From Thermomicrobiales bacterium (GTDB taxonomy: Bacteria > Chloroflexota > Chloroflexia > Thermomicrobiales > UBA6265): a stretch of 7,920 nucleotides of DNA. The notes beneath the pieces are model-generated. The model made no database searches. It was not told where the DNA came from and worked only from the letters and a program-made list of their open reading frames with translations. The position numbers were made by a program, and so were the translations under genes. The DNA is taken from assembly GCA_025928535.1 (NCBI GenBank), contig JAICJJ010000105.1:1-7920 (forward strand), read 5' to 3'. Positions within the stretch are counted from its first letter, which is position 1. The number at the start of each line of letters is the position of its first letter. Positions 1 to 7,920 of this stretch are shown here, in pieces.

Positions 1-262
1 CGTGCTCCGGCTTCAGCGTTCGGTAGTTGATCGTTTCCGGCTTGGTCACCTCGCCGTACGACCACTTCCGGATCGACTCGGGCGACGCCAGACTGATGCG
101 GATCGCGTCGAAATTGTTGACGTCGAGAACGCGGCTGCGATCCCGATCCGACCGCGAATAGCCGTCGGGCCGGCCGCCCCGCGTGTCGCCGAACATCCCG
201 AGCGGTCGCGCGGGCGCCTTCGCGACCGAAAGCGCCGAAAGGTCGGTATTGGTGCTCGACAT
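1..262 (-). CDS. rpoC: DNA-directed RNA polymerase subunit beta' (RpoC), N-terminal fragment
   Basis: Beta' is the largest catalytic subunit of RNA polymerase and acts with beta, alpha and omega in the cytoplasm. Only the first 87 codons are present; the gene runs off the left edge, so the zinc ribbon and the NADFDGD active-site loop are outside the window. The diagnostic stretch starts at residue 46: [11 protein letters not shown], then [15 protein letters not shown] and [13 protein letters not shown], which is the conserved opening of bacterial beta'. The ATG at 262 is supported by GGAGG four bases upstream. About 44 residues precede the conserved block, rich in Arg, Ser, Gly and Asp, whereas most beta' proteins begin only a few residues before it. 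An internal start at Met23 is possible but has no comparable ribosome binding site. It lies 109 bases downstream of rpoB on the same strand, so co-transcription is expected. Identity is near certain. Confidence 0.96.
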   Translation of the reverse strand, partial: MSSTNTDLSALSVAKAPARPLGMFGDTRGGRPDGYSRSDRDRSRVLDVNNFDAIRISLASPESIRKWSYGEVTKPETINYRTLKPEH

Positions 263-266
263 TGTT

Positions 267-271
267 CCTCC
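267..271 (-). promoter_or_regulatory. Shine-Dalgarno site of rpoC
   Basis: On the minus strand this reads GGAGG, four bases before the ATG at 262. It supports the upstream start of rpoC, and with it the N-terminal extension, over internal Met23. Confidence 0.7.
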
Positions 272-276
272 GATTG

Positions 277-304
277 GGCCGGGCGACGCAAGGCCGCCCC
301 GGCC
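277..304 (-). promoter_or_regulatory. GC-rich hairpin just before the rpoC ribosome binding site
   Basis: Arms 277-283 and 298-304 (GGCCGGG/CCCGGCC) pair perfectly over 7 bp, and two further pairs can form across a one-base bulge. A smaller alternative hairpin, GGCCG-GGG-CGGCC at 292-304, uses the same right arm, so the two structures exclude each other. The structure ends five bases before the rpoC Shine-Dalgarno site. No T-tract follows on the minus strand, so it is not a classical terminator. It could tune rpoC translation or mRNA processing; the function is inferred only. Confidence 0.4.
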
Positions 305-328
305 AGTGAGCGACGCGGTTCGATTCGC

Positions 329-360
329 CGCGCGGACAGGCGTCGCTGCCAGCCCGCGCG
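329..360 (-). promoter_or_regulatory. Hairpin in the rpoB-rpoC spacer, just after the rpoB stop
   Basis: Arms 329-335 and 354-360 (CGCGCGG/CCGCGCG) pair perfectly over 7 bp. The interior can add a 3-bp GGC/GCC helix (339-341 with 348-350) after a symmetric 3x3 internal loop. It lies 11 bases after the rpoB stop codon and has no U-tract. Together with the 277-304 hairpin it fills most of the 109-base spacer. A role in mRNA processing or partial attenuation is possible, but in such GC-rich sequence it may also be incidental. Confidence 0.35.
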
Positions 361-371
361 CGAACATGGTG

Positions 372-3944
<3,573 letters not shown>

Positions 3945-4220
3945 CTGCCATTACTCCTCTCGATCCCCGCGCCGATTCAGCCCGATTTCGCCCGCGCGCC
4001 GCGGCTCACGCCTGCCGCGCAAGGTCGTCATCGGACGTGCGCCGGCCTCGCCGGAACGTCCCTAGCACCACTCTTGTGTCCGTTTGGAAACGCCGAGGCG
4101 GGAGGGCAGCCTGCTCCCCTCCCACAACCGTTGTATCTGAACCAAGCTGGCCCGCACTAAATTTGTCCAGCTCGTGCTTGCCCAATCGCGCGTCGCCAAC
4201 CCCGACAGTTGGCGACTGGA
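3945..4220 (-). promoter_or_regulatory. Long structured 5' leader of rpoB
   Basis: This is the transcribed region between the predicted start site near 4220 and the rpoB GTG, about 275 nt. Read on the minus strand it contains four hairpins. The first, arms 4208-4216/4192-4200, is GTCGCCAAC/GTTGGCGAC, a perfect 9 bp with a 7-nt loop almost at the 5' end. The second, arms 4117-4125/4098-4106, has the core GGGAGGG/CCCTCCC plus one wobble and one GC pair. The third, 4033-4061, has an outer GGACGT/ACGTCC and an inner CCGGC-GAG-GCCGG. The fourth, 4000-4019, is CGCGGC/GCCGCG with an 8-nt loop. A small ACAAC-G-GTTGT inverted repeat at 4124-4134 abuts hairpin two. No hairpin is followed by a real U-tract. 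A role in growth-rate, ribosomal-protein or attenuation control of rpoBC is plausible, but no known riboswitch or ribosomal-protein leader was recognised. Confidence 0.5.
3951..4031 (-). CDS. Candidate arginine-rich leader peptide upstream of rpoB
   Basis: A 26-codon frame opens with ATG at 4031, two bases after the hairpin at 4033-4061. It ends with TAA at 3951-3953, in the same frame as rpoB and nine bases before its GTG. Eight of its 26 residues are Arg (positions 5, 7, 8, 11, 12, 20, 21 and 24), with several Glu residues and no hydrophobic segment. Its last sense codons, GAG GAG, form the rpoB Shine-Dalgarno sequence, so a ribosome finishing it would sit on the rpoB start. There is no good Shine-Dalgarno sequence before its own ATG, and Arg codons are expected by chance in GC-rich DNA. 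The layout suggests translational coupling or a leader-peptide attenuator, but it may be fortuitous. It matches no family I recognise. Confidence 0.2.
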   Translation of the reverse strand: MTTLRGRREPRRAGEIGLNRRGDREE

Positions 4221-4226
4221 ACGTGT

Positions 4227-4255
4227 AGTGTACCCGCTTTACGGGCCCATGTCAA
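4227..4255 (-). promoter_or_regulatory. Sigma-70-type promoter driving rpoB-rpoC
   Basis: On the minus strand the -35 box is TTGACA (4250-4255), a perfect consensus. The -10 box is TACACT (4227-4232), four of six consensus bases including the key TA and final T. The spacer is exactly 17 bases. The predicted start site is about 4219-4222, giving a leader of about 275 nt before the rpoB GTG. No open frame with gene character lies between it and rpoB. The box quality and ideal spacing suggest a strong constitutive promoter, as expected for RNA polymerase genes that are not read from a ribosomal-protein operon. Confidence 0.78.
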
Positions 4256-4270
4256 GGGCAACGCGAAACC

Positions 4271-4302
4271 CGTCGGGACGGACCCGTGTGTCCGTCCCGA
4301 CG
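4271..4302 (-). terminator. Intrinsic-type terminator of the sugar transporter operon
   Basis: Arms 4271-4283 and 4290-4302 pair perfectly over 13 bp with a 6-nt loop. The plus-strand left arm reads CGTCGGGACGGAC. The hairpin starts 22 bases after the stop codon of the binding-protein gene on the minus strand. The following sequence, GGTTTCGCGTTGCCC, is only modestly T-rich, so release may be incomplete or Rho-assisted. It separates the transporter transcript from the rpoB promoter, whose -35 box begins only 15 bases further on. Confidence 0.72.
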
Positions 4303-4324
4303 CGGCATCTTGAACTCGTCTCGA

Positions 4325-5401
4325 TTACGCCGTCGGCGTCGCGCCCGCCACCGCTGGGATCGGCGTCGCGTTCGACAACTTGTAGTTCGCGCAATCGGCG
4401 ACGTAGAGGTACCGCGCGACATCCGGATCGTTGATGTTGTCGCGCGTCACGATCGTCGCGCCGGTGACCAGATTCTTGTTTTCCGGCTTGGTCCCGTTCG
4501 CCAGGTAATCGTGCAGCAATTGGACGGCCGACTCGCCGATGTCGCCCGGATGCTGGGCGATCAGCAGGTCAGCCGCGCCGCTCTTCAGGTCCTGCACCTG
4601 CGTCGGCCCAGCGTCGAAGCCGACGATCTTGACGGCGCCCGTCTTTCCGGCCTGCCGGATCGCCGACGCCGCGCCCTGGGCGGCGAACAGGTTCGTGCCG
4701 AAGATTCCGCTCAAATCCGGGTCGGATTGCAGCCGGGCGCTCGTGATCTGCGCCGCGACATTGGCGTCGTCGTTGCAATACTCCATGCCGAGATACTGGA
4801 TGTCGGGAAAGTTCTTGATTTCCTCTTCGAATCCCTTGCCGCGCAGGTCCGTCGTCGAAATGCCCGGCTTGACGTTGACGACGAAGACCTTCCCCTTCTT
4901 GCCGATCGCCGCGGCCAAACCTTGCGCCGCCAGCCGGCCGCCGGCTTCGTTGTCGGTCGCGATGTTGGCGAGCTGGATGTCGCTGTTGATCGTCGTGTCG
5001 ACGCAGAGCACCGGGATGCCGGCGTCGATCGCCGCCTTGATCGGCGCGATCATTCCCTGCGCGTCGTTCGGCGCGATCATGATCGCGTCCGGCTTGCTCT
5101 GGACCACCGCGTTCAGGATCGGCGTCTGCAGCGTCTGATCGAATTTTTCAGGTCCTTGCGTCTCGACCGTGAGGTTCCCGAGTTCCTGCGCCTTCGCCTG
5201 CGCGCCGCAGTTCATCGTGATGTAGAAGTTGTCGCCGATCACTCCCTGGATGAACGCGATGCGATACGACTTTTGCAGCGCCATGCCGGAACGGCGCAAA
5301 CCTGCCGCCCCGAAGAGGGTGATCCCGACGCCGGCAGCCGCGCCGGCCTTGACGAGACCCCGCCGCGAAATGGCGCTCGTTCGCAAACATCGTTCGGCCA
5401 T
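4325..5401 (-). CDS. Sugar ABC transporter substrate-binding protein (RbsB/FrcB-like, Tat signal)
   Basis: This is an extracytoplasmic receptor that delivers a sugar or related ligand to the permease. The 358 residues open with a twin-arginine signal, SRRGLVK at 12-18, then a hydrophobic run at about 19-35 and a possible cleavage site after GMA (41). No lipobox Cys is present, so it does not look like a lipoprotein. The mature part is a type I periplasmic-binding fold (Peripla_BP_4/RbsB class): YRIAFIQGVIGDNFY at 46-60, KPDAIMIAPND at 103-113, GIPVLCVDTT at 128-137 and VKIVGFDAGPT at 257-267. Compared with RbsB, Asp135, Arg187, Asn237, Asp263 and Gln283 sit where ribose contacts lie, but RbsB Arg90 is replaced by Thr136, so ribose itself is doubtful. 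Four Cys in the mature part (65, 133, 209, 337) could allow disulfides. AAGGGAG supports the ATG. It is the last gene of the operon. Confidence 0.92.
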   Translation of the reverse strand: MAERCLRTSAISRRGLVKAGAAAGVGITLFGAAGLRRSGMALQKSYRIAFIQGVIGDNFYITMNCGAQAKAQELGNLTVETQGPEKFDQTLQTPILNAVVQSKPDAIMIAPNDAQGMIAPIKAAIDAGIPVLCVDTTINSDIQLANIATDNEAGGRLAAQGLAAAIGKKGKVFVVNVKPGISTTDLRGKGFEEEIKNFPDIQYLGMEYCNDDANVAAQITSARLQSDPDLSGIFGTNLFAAQGAASAIRQAGKTGAVKIVGFDAGPTQVQDLKSGAADLLIAQHPGDIGESAVQLLHDYLANGTKPENKNLVTGATIVTRDNINDPDVARYLYVADCANYKLSNATPIPAVAGATPTA

Positions 5402-5434
5402 GGTCGCTCCCTTCGATCAGCAGCGCGTCGCCAA

Positions 5435-5450
5435 CTTCGCCCCCGCGAAG
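5435..5450 (-). promoter_or_regulatory. Small intercistronic hairpin between permease and binding-protein genes
   Basis: CTTCGC-CCCC-GCGAAG forms a perfect 6-bp stem with a 4-nt loop (the minus-strand RNA loop is GGGG). It lies in the 107-base gap between the permease stop and the binding-protein start. There is no U-tract, so it is not a terminator. In other importers, structures at this place stabilise or process the mRNA so that the binding protein is made in excess. That role here is inference. I see no convincing promoter in the gap. Confidence 0.35.
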
Positions 5451-5508
5451 CCGGTTGAGCGTAGCACGGGTTTGCCAAATCGCAAGATCCATGCGCGACG
5501 AGCGCCGA

Positions 5509-6579
5509 TCACATCCGCTCTTCGGTCGCCCGCCGCCGCTGATCGAGGTAGACCGCGAGAATCAGCACCATGCCGATGGCGACGTTTTGCCAGAACGACG
5601 GCACTCGCCCGATCACGAGCCCATTCCGCAGCACCGCCGGAATCAGCGCGCCGACGACCGTCCCGCCGATCGTCCCGATGCCGCCGAAAAGGCTCGTGCC
5701 GCCGATGACCGCCGCCGAAATCGCCGCCAGGTTGTCGTCGGTATGCGAGCCGACCGACGCCGTGCCGAACCGCAGCAGGTCGAACGACCCAGCGACCCCG
5801 GCCAGCAGGCCGCAGAGCGCGTAGACCTTGATCAGATGGCGTTCGACGTCGATGCCGACCCGGCGCGCCGCCGCGACATTCGACCCGATCGCGTAGGTGT
5901 AGCGGCCGAAGCGGGTCCGGTTCAGGGCGATCGCGCATACGAACGCAATCCCGAGCGCGATCAGCAGCGGCGGCGTCAGCCGAATCTGCTGCCCGGCGAT
6001 CGTGAAGCCGATCACTGTCCGCAAGCCGATGTCGGTTTGCACCGCCGGCGGCACATTCGGCACCGTCGTGCCGCCGGTCAACAACTGCGCGATGCCGAGA
6101 AAGACCCCGAGCGTGCCGAGCGTCACGATGAACGGCGGCATCTTCAATCGCGTCACCAGCAGGCCGTTGATGAGGCCGCAGACGAGCCCGGTCAGCACGC
6201 CCGCCGCCAGACCGATCGGGATCGCGACATTCTGATTCGGAAATTCGTACGCCGCCACCTGCGCCGGCGTGCCGGACAACTGAACCATCAATTGCGCCGC
6301 GATCACCGCTGACAAGACCAGGGTCGAACTGACCGACAGATCGATCCCGGCGGTGATGATGACGAACGTCGAGCCGACCGCGAGCAGCAACAATTGCGAA
6401 CTGTCGATCGCGATCGTGTTGAAGTTGACGAGGTTGAAAAACTTCGTCCCTTCCCAGATCGTGAAGATCGCCATGATGACGATCAGGATGAGCAGGGTGA
6501 ATGATCCCGCCAGTCGCGTCCGCCAGACTGGAATCGCTTCGGTTTGGGCGGGAATGGCCGCCGCTTGTTCCTTAGCCAC
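5509..6579 (-). CDS. Sugar ABC transporter permease (RbsC/FrcC-like, CUT2 family)
   Basis: This is the inner-membrane channel subunit, expected to act as a homodimer with the neighbouring ATPase. The 356-residue protein is strongly hydrophobic with about eight to ten membrane segments, at roughly 24-41, 60-78, 80-100, 117-140, 148-168, 202-220, 250-267 and 285-345. Family marks (BPD_transp_2) are VIITAGIDLSVSS near 74-85, the cytoplasmic loop RFGRYTYAIGSN with AARRVGIDV near 223-245, and IGGTSLFGGIGTIGGTVVGA near 292-311. Length is normal for the family. I chose GTG at 6579 because AGGAG lies eight bases upstream; a GTG three codons earlier (6588) overlaps that same AGGAG and so has no usable site. 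The gene overlaps the end of the ATPase gene by 8 bases, implying translational coupling. Substrate cannot be read from the permease. Confidence 0.93.
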   Translation of the reverse strand: MAKEQAAAIPAQTEAIPVWRTRLAGSFTLLILIVIMAIFTIWEGTKFFNLVNFNTIAIDSSQLLLLAVGSTFVIITAGIDLSVSSTLVLSAVIAAQLMVQLSGTPAQVAAYEFPNQNVAIPIGLAAGVLTGLVCGLINGLLVTRLKMPPFIVTLGTLGVFLGIAQLLTGGTTVPNVPPAVQTDIGLRTVIGFTIAGQQIRLTPPLLIALGIAFVCAIALNRTRFGRYTYAIGSNVAAARRVGIDVERHLIKVYALCGLLAGVAGSFDLLRFGTASVGSHTDDNLAAISAAVIGGTSLFGGIGTIGGTVVGALIPAVLRNGLVIGRVPSFWQNVAIGMVLILAVYLDQRRRATEERM

Positions 6580-7378
6580 CCTGTTCACTCCTGGCGGCCG
6601 CCATGCCCCGCAGCGAGCCGGTCATGGCCGACACGGCGTCGTCGATCGTCGCCGTTTTCGGATCGAGATGGGCCGCGACCTCGCCCAGCCGCAAGACGAC
6701 GATCCGGTCCGCGACCTCGAACACGTTCGGCATGTTGTGGCTGATGAAGACGACCGGAATCCCGGTGTCCCGAACCCGCTTGATCAGATCGAGCACCTGT
6801 TCCGTCTGCGCCACCCCGAGCGCGGCGGTCGGCTCGTCCATGAAGACGATCTTGCTCGCCCACATCACCGCCCGCGCCACCGCCACCCCTTGACGCTGGC
6901 CGCCGGAGAGCGTGACCAGCCGCCGCGTCAAATTCGGGATGCGCACCCGCAGCCGCCCAAGCTGCTGCTCGGTTTCTTCCCGCATCTTGCCGTTGTCGAG
7001 AAATCCGAGACCACCCGCGACGCCGCTCTTGAGGCGTTCCCGACCGAGGAAGATGTTGGCCACCGCGTCGAGATGCGGCGCGATCGCCAAGTCCTGATAC
7101 ACCGTTTCGATGCCGAGCGCCCGCGCCGCCGACGGCGAGGAAAGCGACACCCGCCGGCCGTCGAATTCGATCTCGCCGGCGTCCGGCTGCAACACGCCGG
7201 TCAGCACGTTGACCAGCGTCGATTTGCCGGCGCCGTTGTCGCCGATCAGGGCGACGACCTCGCCCGGAAAGACCTCGATCGCCACGTCGTGCAGCGCGCG
7301 CACCGGTCCGAAATGCTTGTTGATGTGCGTCGCGCGCAAAATGGGTTCGCCGCGAGCGCCGCCGGCGCCATCCGTCAT
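6572..7378 (-). CDS. Sugar ABC transporter ATP-binding protein (FrcA-like, single NBD)
   Basis: This cytoplasmic ATPase powers sugar import. The 268-residue protein carries one complete nucleotide-binding domain: Walker A GDNGAGKS at 46-53, Q-loop Gln95 in VYQDLAIAP, signature LSGGQRQGVAVARA at 157-170, Walker B KIVFMDEP at 176-183 with catalytic Glu182, and the switch His214 in FISHNMP. All key residues are intact. Common CUT2 ATPases (RbsA, XylG, AraG) are tandem proteins of about 500 residues. This one is a single domain like Sinorhizobium FrcA, sharing TAALGV after Walker B and HNMPNVFEVADRI, so it should work as a homodimer. It is the first gene of the operon. ATG 7378 has GGAGG six bases upstream. 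Its 3' end overlaps the permease start. Sugar specificity is unknown. Confidence 0.95.
   Translation of the reverse strand: MTDGAGGARGEPILRATHINKHFGPVRALHDVAIEVFPGEVVALIGDNGAGKSTLVNVLTGVLQPDAGEIEFDGRRVSLSSPSAARALGIETVYQDLAIAPHLDAVANIFLGRERLKSGVAGGLGFLDNGKMREETEQQLGRLRVRIPNLTRRLVTLSGGQRQGVAVARAVMWASKIVFMDEPTAALGVAQTEQVLDLIKRVRDTGIPVVFISHNMPNVFEVADRIVVLRLGEVAAHLDPKTATIDDAVSAMTGSLRGMAAARSEQGG
6588..6592 (-). promoter_or_regulatory. Shine-Dalgarno site deciding the permease start
   Basis: AGGAG on the minus strand, inside the end of the ATPase gene, eight bases before GTG 6579. The alternative GTG at 6588 begins on the last base of this motif, so the downstream GTG is the better start. Confidence 0.55.
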
Positions 7379-7528
7379 CCATGTCCTCCATCATCCGTTG
7401 TGCGATGGTTATAACGTAGTCCAACTCTACCCGCGCCGCTGGCCGCGTCAATGGCGCCGACCGGGGGCGATGCGCGACCGCACAAGGGCGCGCGGGCGAC
7501 GCGCATGATTCAGGAGAAGCGGCGTCGG
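7379..7528. promoter_or_regulatory. Divergent intergenic region between transporter operon and coaBC
   Basis: These 150 bases must hold the start of the transporter operon (minus) and the expression signals of coaBC (plus). The only AT-rich patch is the perfect 8-base palindrome GTTATAAC at 7408-7415. It offers a TATAAC -10-like hexamer on either strand. On the minus strand this would put the start site about 23 bases before the ATPase ATG. No acceptable -35 box sits 16-18 bases away on either strand. TTGGAC (7419-7424, minus) is only five bases from the -10-like box. The patch lies within TGG...CCA (7406-7423), faintly like a LacI-family operator. The transporter promoter may therefore be activator-dependent or repressed. 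This is a weak call. Confidence 0.3.
7512..7516 (+). promoter_or_regulatory. Shine-Dalgarno site considered for coaBC
   Basis: AGGAG lies 12 bases before the ATG at 7529, slightly longer than ideal. An in-frame ATG at 7505 would give eight extra residues but has no Shine-Dalgarno sequence ahead of it. The conserved protein begins just after 7529, which favours that start. Confidence 0.45.
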
Positions 7529-7920
7529 ATGACGATCCTCGCGGGTTCCAATATCGTCCTCGGCGTCGCTGGCGGCATCGCCGCCTACAAGGCGGCCGAC
7601 CTCGCCAGCCGCCTGGTCCAGGCCGACGCGATCGTCGATGTCATTCTGACCGCCGGCGGCGCGGAATTCATCCGGCCGCTCACCTTCGAGGCATTGACCC
7701 GCCGGCCGGTCCGCGTCGATCTCTTCGCTCCCTGGCTGGGAGCGGACGCCGGACACGTTTCGCTCGCCGCCGGGGCGAGCCTGCTGGTCGTCGCGCCGGC
7801 CACCGCCGACGCCATCGCCCGGCTCGCCCTCGGGTTGGCCGACGACTATCTGGGCGCGGTCGCGCTGGCAACGCCCGCGCCGCTGGTCATCGCCCCCGCA
7901 ATGGAACACCACATGCTCCA
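7529..7920 (+). CDS. coaBC: Phosphopantothenoylcysteine decarboxylase/synthase CoaBC (Dfp), N-terminal fragment
   Basis: CoaBC couples 4'-phosphopantothenate to cysteine and then decarboxylates the product, two steps of coenzyme A synthesis. The first 130 residues are present and belong to the FMN-binding decarboxylase (CoaC, flavoprotein) domain; the gene continues past the right edge, so the CoaB synthetase half cannot be confirmed. Visible marks are IVLGVAGGIAAYKAADLASRL at residues 9-29, AGHVSLA with His76 (E. coli Dfp His75), VVAPATADAIARLALGLADD at 87-106, and ATPAPLVIAPAMEHHML at 114-130. In the last motif (usually PxMNxxMW) the Asn known as catalytic in E. coli (Asn125) is Glu126, and the aromatic residue after the last Met is Leu. 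The His is intact. It is divergent from the transporter operon and unrelated to it. A stand-alone flavoprotein decarboxylase is the main alternative. Confidence 0.88.
   Translation, partial: MTILAGSNIVLGVAGGIAAYKAADLASRLVQADAIVDVILTAGGAEFIRPLTFEALTRRPVRVDLFAPWLGADAGHVSLAAGASLLVVAPATADAIARLALGLADDYLGAVALATPAPLVIAPAMEHHML

Noticed and set aside
4124..4160. tRNA- or T-box-like look of the segment with GGTTCAGATAC on the minus strand
   Set aside because: No acceptor, D or anticodon stem can be drawn around it, and no tRNA-like 3' part follows.
4071..4166. Short GTG-started frame of about 31 codons in the rpoB leader
   Set aside because: No ribosome binding site, no link to the rpoB start, and it runs through the GGGAGGG hairpin; it is best seen as chance.
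4286..5458. A 390-codon plus-strand frame opposite the binding-protein gene
   Set aside because: Antisense shadow of a clear family member, very rich in Arg and Asp, with no ribosome binding site.
6580..6588. Longer permease start at GTG 6588
   Set aside because: The codon overlaps the only AGGAG motif, leaving no spacing; GTG 6579 is eight bases from it.
6353..7414. A 353-codon plus-strand frame opposite the ATPase and permease genes
   Set aside because: Antisense to two intact transporter genes; its composition is that of a shadow frame.
7505..7528. Longer coaBC start at ATG 7505
   Set aside because: It is in frame but has no Shine-Dalgarno sequence, and would add eight mostly basic residues not expected in the family; it cannot be fully excluded.

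Overview
The window is about 7.9 kb of GC-rich bacterial chromosome. It carries one essential housekeeping block (rpoB-rpoC), one three-gene sugar-type ABC transporter operon, and the start of a coenzyme A biosynthesis gene. The RpoB N-terminus, the RpoC stretch [11 protein letters not shown], the GC-rich coding style and the Tat-type signal on the sugar-binding protein fit a Chloroflexota bacterium, perhaps of the Thermomicrobia/Sphaerobacter side. This is inferred from protein character alone and is not proven. I see no mobile element, CRISPR array, tRNA, rRNA or phage gene.

Layout, left to right. Positions 1-262 (minus) hold the first 87 codons of rpoC, cut by the window edge. Positions 263-371 are a spacer with two GC-rich hairpins. 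Positions 372-3944 (minus) are a complete rpoB. Positions 3945-4324 are a gene-free gap of 380 bases. It holds a near-consensus sigma-70 promoter (TTGACA-17-TACACT) reading toward rpoB, a leader of about 275 nt with at least four hairpins, a candidate 26-residue arginine-rich leader peptide that ends on the rpoB ribosome binding site, and the terminator of the transporter operon. Positions 4325-7378 (minus) hold the transporter, transcribed in the order ATPase, permease, substrate-binding protein. Positions 7379-7528 are a divergent intergenic region. From 7529 (plus) to the right edge runs the start of coaBC (dfp).

How the genes work together. RpoB and RpoC are the two large catalytic subunits of RNA polymerase and appear to be co-transcribed from the promoter at 4227-4255. 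The gene upstream of rpoB is not rplL, as in the classic rplKAJL-rpoBC cluster, but an unrelated sugar transporter with its own terminator. The long leader may therefore carry the control normally supplied by the ribosomal protein operon. The transporter is a CUT2-type (ribose/fructose-like) importer with a single-nucleotide-binding-domain FrcA-like ATPase, an RbsC/FrcC-like permease and a Tat-exported RbsB-like binding protein. No catabolic gene or regulator lies beside it, so the sugar cannot be named.

I do not find a new defence, mobile or metabolic system. The most noteworthy items are the structured rpoB leader with its possible leader peptide, the back-to-back terminator and promoter, the N-terminal extension of RpoC, and a Glu in place of the usual catalytic Asn in CoaBC.
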